Assembly: GCF_000418325.1 (NCBI RefSeq)
Contig: NC_021658.1
Location: forward strand, 6,187,501 to 6,251,500
Source: Sorangium cellulosum So0157-2
GTDB taxonomy: Bacteria > Myxococcota_A > Polyangia > Polyangiales > Polyangiaceae
Reading direction: 5' to 3'
DNA length: 64,000 bases
The translations under genes and the position numbers were made by a program. Below, one piece after another: positions 21,099 through 32,109 of the stretch. Under the pieces are notes generated by a model. It saw nothing but the letters and a program-made list of their open reading frames with translations. It was not told where the DNA came from and made no database searches. The first letter of the stretch is position 1, and each line of letters opens with the position of its first letter.

Positions 21099-21450
21099 GT
21101 GCCGGCAGACCTCATCGACTTCGGCATCGAGCGCAGCCGCCACGAGCGCTTCTTCGGCCGAGAGGACGTGCTCGCGGCCGTCGATCGCCACCTCGACGTC
21201 ACCGGGGCGGCGAGCCGCTGGGTGCTCGTCACGGGCGGGCCCGGCATGGGCAAGAGCGCGATCCTCTCGCGATGGCTCGATCTGGAAGAGCAGCGCGGCC
21301 ACAGGGCGCCGCACCACTTCCTCCGGCGCGACGTGATGGACTGGGATCGCCCCGAGGCGGTCGCGCGCTCCCTGTCGGCGCAGATCGAGGCGCTCTACCC
21401 GGCGCAGAAGGACCCGGAGGCGCGGCCGGAGAGCCGGCTGATCGAGCTCC
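21099..21450 (+). pseudogene. STAND NTPase gene fragment (N-terminal ~117 residues)
   Basis: From GTG 21099 the frame encodes IDFGIERSRHERFFGRED, then the P-loop GGPGMGKSAIL near residue 48 and an AAA_16-like continuation to about RLIELL (nt 21450). Beyond this the frame has no family character and ends at 21746. STAND proteins of this kind normally have several hundred more residues (NTPase remainder plus WD40, TPR or other repeats), so this is a 5' remnant. The junction coincides with the start of a different, lipoprotein-like sequence in another frame. Its start element is identical to that of the intact NACHT/WD40 gene, suggesting a shared family history. Confidence 0.7.
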
Positions 21451-21454
21451 TATC

Positions 21455-21706
21455 TTGTTCGTCGGAACGATCGTTGGATCGTCGACCGCTGGCTGTGTGG
21501 CTGCGAGTCCGGATGAAGGGGACGACGAGCTCGGAGAGACGAGCGAAGTCGAGATTTTGGAGACGCCAGATCTGCAGCCAGCGAGCACGACGTACTGGGC
21601 GTGCGAGGGAACGAGCTGCGGAGGCTATGGGCGCGGCGTACGTTACGAATGCTTCGGCGGCCAAGACCCATTCTGCTATCGCACTGAAACCAATATCTGC
21701 TGTTAA
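21455..21706 (+). pseudogene. Truncated Cys-rich lipoprotein-like ORF
   Basis: A frame open through TTG 21455 reads a hydrophobic segment ending in a lipobox-like STAGC, then an acidic stretch (SPDEGDDELGETSEVEI), then a compact domain with six Cys (YWACEGTSCGG, YECFGG, PFCYR, ICC-stop). It looks like the C-terminal part of a small secreted or lipid-anchored protein whose basic N-region was lost when the STAND fragment was joined to it. Base composition is clearly lower in GC than the window average. It could still be expressed, but no proper start is present. Confidence 0.45.
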
Positions 21707-21747
21707 CGGCACAAAGCGGAGACAGGCGCGGCGACTCGCGACGTAGG

Positions 21748-21826
21748 GCATGCCGCGCACCACCTCGTCGCGCGCCGACGCGAGCGACGCGCCGAGCGGC
21801 TCGCAGACGAGCGTCTCCGGGTAGCT
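21748..21826 (-). pseudogene. Relic of the tetratricopeptide-like gene at 23783-24808
   Basis: On the minus strand this piece reads YPETLVCEPL then ASLASARDEVVRGMPYVA, matching YLEALLCDPF and AALASARDEAVRGLPDVA near 24145-24225 in the intact gene. Only about 26 codons are recognisable, so it is a fragment left by duplication or recombination. Confidence 0.6.
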
Positions 21827-21831
21827 AGTCA

Positions 21832-21919
21832 TATCGCGACCTGCCCGCCCGCCCCGCCCACCAGCCCCTCCCCCCTATCGCGACCTGCCCGCCCTCCCCG
21901 CCGACCAGCCCTCCCCCAT
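21832..21919. repeat. 44-bp direct repeat, two copies
   Basis: TATCGCGACCTGCCCGCCC begins at 21832 and again at 21876, followed by similar C-rich sequence containing ACCAGCCC. The duplication lies between the gene relics and the 3' end of the arrestin-like gene. Confidence 0.7.
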
Positions 21920-21951
21920 CTCCCATCCCCTCGCCCGCCCCTCGCCGCCCC

Positions 21952-23706
21952 TCACCGGTACGGCCCTCCTCGCCGCTCCCCCCGCATCTCGCGCGCCAGC
22001 GCCAGCATCGGCCGCAGCACCTCCCGCGCCGCCGCCGGATCCGCGAGCGGCCCCGCCAGCACCACCGCGATCTCCCGCGCCGCCACCGCGACCCCCTCCT
22101 CCGCGCCCGCAACGCCCCCGAGGCGCGCCGCCTGCTCCAGGATCACCCCCGCGATCCGCTGCTCCGCCGCCCCCCTGGGCCTGCCCGCGCCCGCGATCGG
22201 CGGATCCAGCCGCAGCACGAGCCGCGTCCCCGTCGGCGCAGCCCCCTTGAACAGCGTCTCCACCTCGAACCCCGCCCCCTCGAACGTCCCCGAAAGCCGC
22301 ATCGGTCCGACCCGGAGCGCCCCGTCGCTCTCCTCCGCGAAGCGGCGCCACGCGGGCAGCCACGCGGCCATCGCCGCCGGCGGCGGGAGCGCCGCGCCGG
22401 CCTCCGCGAGCGCCCGCGCGAGCGCGTCGACCGGCGCCAGGAACGCCGCGAGCTCCGGCTCGTCTAGCGCCGCGGCGGCGCTCCACACCCACGCCTCAGC
22501 GTCGTCGACCTCGGCCCGGCCGAACGCGCTCAGCGCGCGGCGCAGCGCGGGCGTGAGCGCCGCCAGCACCTGCGCCTCCTCCCGCCCCCGCACCCGGAAA
22601 CGCCGATCGAAGCCGCTGTCCCCGGTCGCCACCCCGCCGAGCTCCAGCAGGGCACGCGGCCGCACGTCGAGATGCAGCCCCCAGGGCTCCGCGAACCGCA
22701 CCATCGCGGCCAGGCCGCCCCACGACTCCCTCTCGGCCGGGACCACCGCCACCGCACACCCCGCGCGCACCCCGCGGAGCGCCAGCTCCCGCTCCGCGAG
22801 CGACAGCTCGATCCGCTGCCCCGCCCGCGACCAGAGCGCGCGCCAGCGATCCGCGCCGATGCGCGGCCGCTTCGCCTCGATCCCGGGGCGCGGCTCGAAC
22901 ATGTCGACGATCACCGGCACGCGGTGCAGCAGCCGGCCCTCCATGTGCTTGAACGCCATCTCCAGCACGTACTCCAGGGAGACCTCGCCGAAGCTGAAAG
23001 ACGGCGCGAGATCGCGCGGCAGCGCGATGCGGAAGGGCACCTCCTGCCCCTCGGCGATCTTCGTGAGCTCCTGAAAGAACGAGAGCCGGCGGCGCTCGCT
23101 CGACCGGTCCCTCGTCCGATGGCGCTCGACGCTGACCAGCGCGACGTCGAGCGCGATCGGACGACTCCCGGCGTAACCGCGGAAGGCGACGGCCCCGGCC
23201 AGGATCTCACCCGGGGCGAACGTCCGGCCCGGCAACGACACCTCGAGGAAGGCGCCGCTCTCCGGCCCACTCGCGCTGGTCAACGGCTCGTCCCTCGGCG
23301 CCTCCGCGATCGAGGGCCGGACGAGGATCTCCTTGCGCTCCGCGGCGTCGATCCACCACGGGATGGAGACGAGCGCGCCGACCTTGCAGCAGAGGGACGC
23401 GATGACGCCGGCGTGCGACGGCGGGACGTCGCCCGGCAACGTGAACGAGACCCGGTAGCGATGACTCCCCGCGCCGAGCCGCCCCTTCCCGGCCACATCC
23501 ACGCCGAGGACGAGCAGAGCGCGAGACCCGGAGAAATTCCGGTCCTCGTCGGTGTTGCTCTGCACGGCCAGCGTGAACTCCAGCGTCACGCGCACGAAGT
23601 CGATCGGCGTCTCCGCGGCGCAGTCGAGCGAGATCCCGACGTCGAACGTGTCGCCCGCGTACACGACCCTGGGCACGCGGAGCGTGATGGCAGGGCGACT
23701 CCTCAT
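21952..23706 (-). CDS. Arrestin-like / Spo0M-related N-terminal domain protein, hypothetical
   Basis: A 584-residue protein. The first ~270 residues look like paired arrestin-type beta sandwiches: ITLRVPRVVYAGDTFDVGISL and LEVSLPGRTFAPGEILAGAVAF, each a strand-loop pattern typical of arrestin N and C lobes, and LSFFQELTKIAEGQEVPFRIALP. The rest is Ala/Arg-rich with no recognised motif (DDAEAWVWSAAAALDEPEL, AAWLPAWRRFAEESDG). Arrestin folds in bacteria occur in sporulation-control proteins such as Spo0M and in adaptors. It is followed by two other minus-strand genes in the same direction upstream (tetratricopeptide-like and kinase-AAA), a plausible signalling cluster. The role is not established. 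Confidence 0.65.
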   Translation of the reverse strand: MRSRPAITLRVPRVVYAGDTFDVGISLDCAAETPIDFVRVTLEFTLAVQSNTDEDRNFSGSRALLVLGVDVAGKGRLGAGSHRYRVSFTLPGDVPPSHAGVIASLCCKVGALVSIPWWIDAAERKEILVRPSIAEAPRDEPLTSASGPESGAFLEVSLPGRTFAPGEILAGAVAFRGYAGSRPIALDVALVSVERHRTRDRSSERRRLSFFQELTKIAEGQEVPFRIALPRDLAPSFSFGEVSLEYVLEMAFKHMEGRLLHRVPVIVDMFEPRPGIEAKRPRIGADRWRALWSRAGQRIELSLAERELALRGVRAGCAVAVVPAERESWGGLAAMVRFAEPWGLHLDVRPRALLELGGVATGDSGFDRRFRVRGREEAQVLAALTPALRRALSAFGRAEVDDAEAWVWSAAAALDEPELAAFLAPVDALARALAEAGAALPPPAAMAAWLPAWRRFAEESDGALRVGPMRLSGTFEGAGFEVETLFKGAAPTGTRLVLRLDPPIAGAGRPRGAAEQRIAGVILEQAARLGGVAGAEEGVAVAAREIAVVLAGPLADPAAAREVLRPMLALAREMRGERRGGPYR

Positions 23707-23782
23707 GGCCGCCTTCGAGCGTAAACGACCGCGACCCGGCCGGGCGCCCCTCTCCGTCCGACATGCGGCGACGCGGCGGGCC

Positions 23783-24808
23783 CTACCCGCGCTGCAGCGC
23801 CCCCCCGCCCCGCGCCATGTACGCCGCGAACAGCGCCGGCGCGAGCCGCTTCATCGCGCGCCGCGCCTCGATCACCGCCTCGCCGGACCGCCGCGCCTCC
23901 CGCGACGACGCCGCGGCGAGCGCCGCGACGAAGCGCCGCGCCATCGAGAGCGCCTCGCCCTGCGCGGGCGACCACGGCCGCTCCGGCGCTCCTCCGGACG
24001 CGGCGGCGCCGCCAGAGCCCGCCTCGTCGAGCGCGATCGCGATCCCCACGGGCGGCGGTAGGACGCCGGTCACGATCCCGACGGGCGCCGACCACGCCGC
24101 CGGCTCGTCCTCGATCTCGAGCTCGTAGCGCGCGACGTCGGGCAGGCCGCGCACCGCCTCGTCGCGCGCCGACGCGAGCGCCGCGTCGAACGGATCGCAG
24201 AGGAGCGCCTCCAGGTAGAACCGCCGCGCCGCGGGCTCGCCGAGCGACGTGGCGGCGTCGCCGAGCAGGAACAGCGCGCGCGCGCTCCGCCGGGCCGCCA
24301 CCGCGCGCAGCAGCGAGGCGTGCGCCTCGGGCACGTCGCCCGCCGCGAGCCAGTAGTACCCGGGCGGCTGCCCCTCGAGCCGCCCGTCGTCGCCCTCCGC
24401 CGCGCGGAGCGCCGCCGCCACGCGGCCGAGGAACACGCGGCGCAGCGACGCAAAGGCGCCGCTCTCGAGCTCGAGGCCGCGCGCGATCTCGAGCAGCCCG
24501 GCCGCCGGCGCGGCGGAGGCCATGGCCCGCGCGAGCTTCCGATCGAGCGCGGCGATCCGCTCGGACTGGCGGCGGATGTCGGCGTCGGCCGGGTGGAGCG
24601 CCGCGAGCTCCGCGAGCATCCGCCGCGCCTCGCCGAGCTCCCCCGCGGCGATCGCCCCGGCCGCGCGCGAGAGCCGCAGCGTGCGCTGCGCGAACAGGTC
24701 GAGCTGCCCCGCGGGCGCGCCGTCGCCGGGCGGCGGGCCGGCGGCGCCGTCGAGCAGGCCAGGCCCCGCCGGGAGCGTGCGGCCTTCGAAGAGGGAGAGC
24801 TGTCGCAT
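23783..24808 (-). CDS. Tetratricopeptide-like helical protein, hypothetical
   Basis: A 341-residue protein from ATG 24808. It is made of helical repeats: AAGELGEARRMLAELAALHP with ADADIRRQSERIAALDRKLA, then a segment typical of tetratricopeptide lists, YYWLAAGDVPEAHASLLRAV, ARALFLLGDAATSLGEPAARRFYLEALLCDP. The C-terminal ~110 residues are Ala/Arg-rich and contain VGIVTGVLPPPVGIAIAL. It lies between the arrestin-like gene and the kinase-AAA gene, all on the minus strand. A broken piece of its coding sequence is found at 21748-21826. Function unknown; a scaffold or adaptor role is plausible from the repeats. Confidence 0.7.
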   Translation of the reverse strand: MRQLSLFEGRTLPAGPGLLDGAAGPPPGDGAPAGQLDLFAQRTLRLSRAAGAIAAGELGEARRMLAELAALHPADADIRRQSERIAALDRKLARAMASAAPAAGLLEIARGLELESGAFASLRRVFLGRVAAALRAAEGDDGRLEGQPPGYYWLAAGDVPEAHASLLRAVAARRSARALFLLGDAATSLGEPAARRFYLEALLCDPFDAALASARDEAVRGLPDVARYELEIEDEPAAWSAPVGIVTGVLPPPVGIAIALDEAGSGGAAASGGAPERPWSPAQGEALSMARRFVAALAAASSREARRSGEAVIEARRAMKRLAPALFAAYMARGGGALQRG

Positions 24809-24951
24809 CTCGAGATCGGGCTCCGCGTTGGCGCTCGACCCTACCTCGAGCGACACAGGCCCGAGCGCATTGCATCGACAGGGGTCGGTTTGCCAAGCGA
24901 CGGCAGATGTCGAGCGGACCCCCTCGGCGCCACAGCGGCGCGTGAGCTCTC

Positions 24952-27861
<2,910 letters not shown>

Positions 27862-28116
27862 CGAGCTGACGCGCTCCTCTCGGGCGCACGGCGCGCTTCT
27901 CTACAGCGTGCCAGCTGCGCGCGCCCGGCGTCCACTGCCACCTGCGGCGACGCCGCGCGACGTGGCGCGGCGCGCGTGCCGGCACACCATCGCGGCCCAC
28001 GTCGTCACGTGAGGGCGGCGTCCGCGTCGGTGCCGCGTGCACGCTGGCGCACCTCCGCGCGCGACCGCGAGCGCGCCGGCGGCGAGAGCGCCGCACGCGC
28101 GCCGGCGGCGACCGCG

Positions 28117-29625
28117 TCAGCGCGGCGCGACGCCCGCGGCCTCGCCCCCGGCGCGGCGCCGCAGCACCACGTACCGGAGGTGCGGCACGCCGCTCACCGC
28201 CGCGGGCGCGAACGCCTCGCCGGCGCCGGGCAGGCGCGCGAGGTGCTGCTCCACCCCGCGCGCGAACCGCGAGGCGGTCCACGGCGAGGCGAGCGCGTGC
28301 CCCTCGGCGAGCAGCAGCACGAGCGCGTCCACCCCGCGCGCGTCGAGCAGCGCGCCGGGGATCCGCTTCGTGGTGTGCCCGCCGGGCAGCGCCGCGATGG
28401 CCGGATCCGTGACGCCCGCGAGATCCACGAGCGTCGCGCCCGTGGCGGCGCCGAGCCAGCCGACGTCGAGCGCCGCGACGACCTCGGCCCCGGCGAGCGC
28501 GCCGCGAAGCTCCTCGACGACGCGCAGCCGGTCGCCGCCGACGCGCGCGGCGGTCGGCCCGACGCGGATCATCACGAAGAGCTGCCCGGCGAGCGCGAGC
28601 GCGATCCGGAGCGCCGTGGCGCGCGCGCCCGCGGCCGACGCGACGTGGGCCGCGGCGAGCACGACCGCGGGCAGCGCCGGCACGACGAGCCGCGACAGCG
28701 GCATCCAGTCGCCGCCCGCCGCCGCGACCGCGAGGAAGTGCACGGCGACCGCCGCGAGCAGCCCGCGCGGCCACGCCGGGAGCGCGCGCCACGCGACCGG
28801 CGCGATCAGCGCCACCGGCCCGGTCAGGAGGAAGCACGCGAGCGCGTACCGGGCCCCGAGCGCCGCGTCCGGCGCCTTGGCGAGCGCGGCGAGCGGCGCC
28901 GCGCGCCCGAAGATCGCGAGCCGCGCCGCGGCCACCGCGACGAAGGGCAGGCCCGCGAGGGCGAGCGCCGCGAGCGCGCGGGCCCACGCGGGCCGCGCCG
29001 CGGGCGCGGGCGGCGCGGCGCCTGCGCCGCCTGCGCCGCCTGCGCCGCCTGCGCCGCTGGCGCGCGGGGCCGCCTGGGCCGCGAGCGCGACGACGAGCGC
29101 GAACGGCAGGAGCTCCGGCCGGAGCGCCGCCGCCGCCCCGGCGCAGGCCGCGCCGGCGAGCGCCCAGCCGAGCGCCGGCAGCGCGACCGCGAGGGCGCCG
29201 AGCGCCGCGACGACGCCGGTCTCCATGCCCGCCGCGGACCAGGCCGCGAGCGGCGCCGACGCCGGCACGAGCGCGAGCGCCGCGAAGCGCGCCGGCCTAC
29301 CGGAGGCGCGGTCGACCGCGAGCGCCAGCGCTCCGGCGGCGAGCGTCCACGCGGCGACGCCGATCGCCTTCGCGGCCGCGAGCGCGGCGAGCGGGCCTCC
29401 GGCCGCGAACGGCGCGAGCGCGAACGCCCACCCGAGCGGGGTCACGCCGTCGGTCACCGGCCCGGCCGCGTTGAAGCGGTAGCCCAGCCCGCGCGCGAGG
29501 TGGTGCGCGTAGCGCGCCGTGATCAGCGCGTCGTCGACCGTGAAGCCCGAGAGCGCGAGCGCCGGGAGCAGCGCCGCGAGGGCGCCGGCGAGCGCGACGA
29601 GCAGCGAGCGCCTCCGCCCGGTCAC
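28117..29625 (-). CDS. GT-C fold glycosyltransferase-like integral membrane protein
   Basis: A 502-residue membrane protein. The start GTG 29625 opens directly into a signal-anchor (RRRSLLVALAGALAALLPAL). The first extracytoplasmic loop has GFTVDDALITARYAHHLARG, then RFN, which carries the DD pair seen in lipid-linked sugar transferases such as AftB and related GT-C enzymes that use polyprenyl-phosphate sugars. About ten hydrophobic helices follow, with a Gly/Ala-rich cytoplasmic linker made of repeated GAGGAGG (GCCTGCGCC 9-bp repeats near 29020-29065). A soluble C-terminal domain ends at 28117. The acceptor and sugar are unknown. The upstream open frame extends to 30048 but is Arg-rich and not protein-like. 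Confidence 0.6.
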   Translation of the reverse strand: MTGRRRSLLVALAGALAALLPALALSGFTVDDALITARYAHHLARGLGYRFNAAGPVTDGVTPLGWAFALAPFAAGGPLAALAAAKAIGVAAWTLAAGALALAVDRASGRPARFAALALVPASAPLAAWSAAGMETGVVAALGALAVALPALGWALAGAACAGAAAALRPELLPFALVVALAAQAAPRASGAGGAGGAGGAGAAPPAPAARPAWARALAALALAGLPFVAVAAARLAIFGRAAPLAALAKAPDAALGARYALACFLLTGPVALIAPVAWRALPAWPRGLLAAVAVHFLAVAAAGGDWMPLSRLVVPALPAVVLAAAHVASAAGARATALRIALALAGQLFVMIRVGPTAARVGGDRLRVVEELRGALAGAEVVAALDVGWLGAATGATLVDLAGVTDPAIAALPGGHTTKRIPGALLDARGVDALVLLLAEGHALASPWTASRFARGVEQHLARLPGAGEAFAPAAVSGVPHLRYVVLRRRAGGEAAGVAPR

Positions 29626-29995
29626 GCGCTCCGTGCGTCCGCGCCGCACTGGAGCGGGCCGGAGGACCGCACACCCGCCCTGGACCGACGTTCGAGCTCT
29701 GCCGCGCGCGCTCCATCGAGGACGCATCGCCGGAGGCGCCGATGCTCGGGTTGCGCGGCCCTCGTCACGGCCGGCGATCCTGGGACAGGCGCACGAAGGA
29801 CGCAATCGCGCTCGCCCGTCCGCAGCCGCGCGAACGCGCGGGCGAGCGGGCACGCGAGAGCGCGGACGTACGGGCGCGTGCGCGCGCGAACGTCGAGAAC
29901 GCCCGGGCGCGCCGCGCATCTCGCGCGGCGGACAGCGGCGGTAACGCTGCGCCTCGTGGCAGCCATGCGCCCTCGTGGACGGTATAGTTGCTCGC
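29626..29995. other. Intergenic region of 370 bp, no gene seen
   Basis: Lies between a minus-strand membrane-protein gene and a plus-strand gene, so it holds both promoters. I see no structural RNA and no open frame with coding character. The only element I can support is the TATAGT box at its right end. Confidence 0.5.
29983..29995 (+). promoter_or_regulatory. TATAGT -10 box, 7 nt before the start
   Basis: TATAGT at 29983-29988 is a strong -10 match in a GC-rich context, 7 nt from ATG 29996 with no Shine-Dalgarno sequence, consistent with leaderless transcription. Confidence 0.5.
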
Positions 29996-30730
29996 ATGGC
30001 ACTTCCCGCCGCGCTCCTGGCCGCCGTCGAGCGGCATTCCTGTTTCACCGGCTGCTATCGCAGCGAATCGGAAGTCCAGGTCTGCATCGATCCGGCGCAG
30101 GCGCTCGTGCCGACGGTGCCTGTCTGCTGCAGCGATTGCCTGAACTTCCACCCGGCGGCGCTCGTGAGCCTCCTGCCGCTCGGCATGACGTCGTACGCGC
30201 TGGCGAACGCGCTGACGGCCCACGTCCGCGCGCTGCGCGGGTACAAATGGGCGACCGGCGGTTACCACACCGCGGGCACCGGCTTCTGGCTCAACGCCGC
30301 CTATTACGGCAACGGGCTCTTCCTCGTCGACGCCGCGCGCAACCGCAACGCGCGGACCGACGTCGACATGCTGATCGAGGCGTTCCAGCACGGCATCGTC
30401 CAGCCCGAGGACCCGCGCATGCTCGACCCGGCGCTCTACACGACCGAGCTCGCCTACATCAACATGTCGAGGCCCATCCTGCCGGTCCGCAGCAAGCAGG
30501 ATCTCCTGGCCTCCCCGCAGCGCAGCGCCACGCCGAGGCAGGGGTTCTCGCGCGTGTCGATCGTGGAGTTCCAGCCGCTCGCCGCGGCCGGCGTCGCCGC
30601 GGGCGCGCAGCCGGCGAAGCCGGCGCCCCCGCCCCGCGAGCTCAAGCTCGGCGACACGTGCCCGACGTGCGGCGCCGCGGTCATGGAGCGGCCGCTGTTC
30701 TCCGGCACCTTCGTCGGCTGCCTCTGCTGA
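29996..30730 (+). CDS. Hypothetical protein with C-terminal CxxC zinc site
   Basis: A 244-residue soluble protein of unknown function. ATG 29996 has a TATAGT box 7 nt upstream, supporting it over GTG 29975. Cys residues cluster early (HSCFTGCYR, VPVCCSDC), the middle is aromatic and His/Asn-rich (KWATGGYHTAGTGFWLNAAYYG), and the end carries CPTCGA and a terminal CLC, which together could bind zinc. The region between (FQHGIVQPEDPRMLDPALY) has no motif I recognise. The gene converges on the PQQ-repeat protein at 30783. Paralogues may exist in related genomes, but nothing can be stated from this sequence. Confidence 0.55.
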   Translation: MALPAALLAAVERHSCFTGCYRSESEVQVCIDPAQALVPTVPVCCSDCLNFHPAALVSLLPLGMTSYALANALTAHVRALRGYKWATGGYHTAGTGFWLNAAYYGNGLFLVDAARNRNARTDVDMLIEAFQHGIVQPEDPRMLDPALYTTELAYINMSRPILPVRSKQDLLASPQRSATPRQGFSRVSIVEFQPLAAAGVAAGAQPAKPAPPPRELKLGDTCPTCGAAVMERPLFSGTFVGCLC

Positions 30731-30741
30731 GCTCGGTCGCC

Positions 30742-30807
30742 TGGCCCGGTCACGGGGACAGCGGGGCGGCCGCATGGCCCGGTCACGGGGACAGCGGGGC
30801 GGTCGCG
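30742..30807. repeat. 33-bp tandem duplication at a gene 3' end
   Basis: The unit starting TGGCCCGGTCACGGGGACAG occurs at 30742-30774 and 30775-30807. It covers the last codons and stop of the gene at 30783-31937, so an unused second copy of the same C-terminus (APLSP-stop) lies beyond the stop. Confidence 0.8.
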
Positions 30808-31937
30808 CGCCACACGGTGCCGCCGGTCGCCGGATCGATCGCGCGCAGCGCGGCGCCGCTCACCGCGGCGCCGCTCACGACATACACGTAGGGTCCCGCG
30901 GCCTTCACCGCCACGATCCGGTCGCCGAGGTAGCCCGCCGCGCGCTCGTACCGGCTGGCCCCGGTCGCGGGATCGAGGGCGATGATCCGCAGCTCCGTGC
31001 CCCCGACGACATCGACGCCGACGACGATGGCGGCGCCGCCGCTCGCGGCCAGGAACAGGTCCGGCCGCCCGCCGGAGAGCGGCGCGCGCACCGGGAGCTC
31101 TTTCTTCCAGAGCGACGCGCCGCCGCGCCGCCCCTCGGCCGAGAGCCGCGGCGGCCCCTCGGTCGGCGCCGTGAGCGCGACCTCCACGTCGCCGGCGTGG
31201 ACCACCTGGGGGTTCTTCTTGCGCTCCCAGAAATGCCCCGTGATCGCCGACGGCGGCGGCGCCGTCGGGCAGTCGGCCACCTCGCCCCCGCCGAGCTTGA
31301 TCCCGGTCGACGTGCCGTCCTTCATCACGACGGTCGCGCAGCCCTCGCCGGCCGCGACCTCGTCGGGGGGCCCGGGCAGGCTCGCTGCCCAGCGCGGCTT
31401 GCCCGTGCGGGCGTCGAGCGCGTGCAGCGTGGCGCTCTCCCCGCCGGCGAGCACCGTGCTCTGGTCGGGGCAGGCGAGCGCGTCCGGCCTGTCGAGGTCC
31501 GACGACGACCAGATCCCCTGCCCGCTGCGTCCATCGACGGCGACCACCCGCCCGCGCGTCTTGCCGTCCTGCCACAGCACCGGGTCGGGCGCGTCGTCGC
31601 CGTTCGCGTCCACGAAGCAGAGCGCGTCGAGCTGCGTCGAGAGCTGGCGCGCGCGCGGGGCGGCCTCCTTCGGCGGCTCGACGCGCGCGAAGAACATCAC
31701 CGCGAAGCCGGCCCCGACCGCCGCCATCGCCACGGCGAGGAGCGCCTTCACCGCCCGGGGCGGCCCCGGCGACGCCGCGGGCGCGGGCGCGGGGGTGCCC
31801 GGCAGTGCGGCCGGCGCGGGCGCGGGCGTGCCCGGCAGTGCGGCCGCCACGCCGGGGTTCTCGGCGCCGCAGCGCGGACACGTGATCCCATGACGGCTTG
31901 CCTCCAGCGAGGCACCACAGCTCCTGCAGGGCCGCAT
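30783..31937 (-). CDS. Zinc-ribbon, single-TM protein with PQQ-type beta-propeller
   Basis: A 384-residue protein. The N-terminus is a zinc ribbon (CRSCGAS and CPRCGAENPG) followed by a Pro/Ala-rich linker with a repeated LPGTPAPAPA, then one transmembrane helix (VKALLAVAMAAVGAGFAVMFF). The rest is a beta-propeller of PQQ/quinoprotein-like blades: VVAVDGRSGQGIWSSSDL, LHALDARTGKPRWAASLPG, LRIIALDPATGASRYER, LRAIDPATGGTVWR. It is most likely a periplasm-facing protein with a cytoplasmic zinc finger. The 3' end is duplicated in tandem. A related propeller protein is encoded at 33761-36184. No enzyme activity is implied. Confidence 0.75.
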   Translation of the reverse strand: MRPCRSCGASLEASRHGITCPRCGAENPGVAAALPGTPAPAPAALPGTPAPAPAASPGPPRAVKALLAVAMAAVGAGFAVMFFARVEPPKEAAPRARQLSTQLDALCFVDANGDDAPDPVLWQDGKTRGRVVAVDGRSGQGIWSSSDLDRPDALACPDQSTVLAGGESATLHALDARTGKPRWAASLPGPPDEVAAGEGCATVVMKDGTSTGIKLGGGEVADCPTAPPPSAITGHFWERKKNPQVVHAGDVEVALTAPTEGPPRLSAEGRRGGASLWKKELPVRAPLSGGRPDLFLAASGGAAIVVGVDVVGGTELRIIALDPATGASRYERAAGYLGDRIVAVKAAGPYVYVVSGAAVSGAALRAIDPATGGTVWRATAPLSP

Positions 31938-32046
31938 CGCGCCAGTCTATCGCCGCGGGGCCCCCGCGATCGAGAGCGACGGCGCGCGGCGCGCCGGCGA
32001 GCGCGCGGCCGGGCAGCGTCCTCGACCGGGGCCCTGACCGGCTGCT

Positions 32047-32095
32047 CCTATTTGCCCACAGGAGGGAGAGATCGAGCTCGATGGCAAGGAACGCC
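32047..32095 (-). pseudogene. Relic of a Uma2 gene 3' end
   Basis: The minus strand reads FLAIELDLSLLWAN, closely matching the last residues (FDAIELDLSVLWA-stop) of the intact Uma2 gene just upstream. The match extends about 45 bp and then stops, so this is a leftover tail. Confidence 0.6.
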
Positions 32096-32109
32096 GGCGC
32101 GGCGGCTTG

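Noticed and set aside
21099..21746. Intact 215-codon gene reading through the STAND fragment
   Set aside because: Family similarity stops after ~117 codons and the remainder is compositionally unlike any protein; I treat only the first part as a relic.
30742..30807. Insertion-sequence ends or target-site duplication
   Set aside because: Only a 33-bp direct tandem copy; no inverted repeats or transposase nearby.
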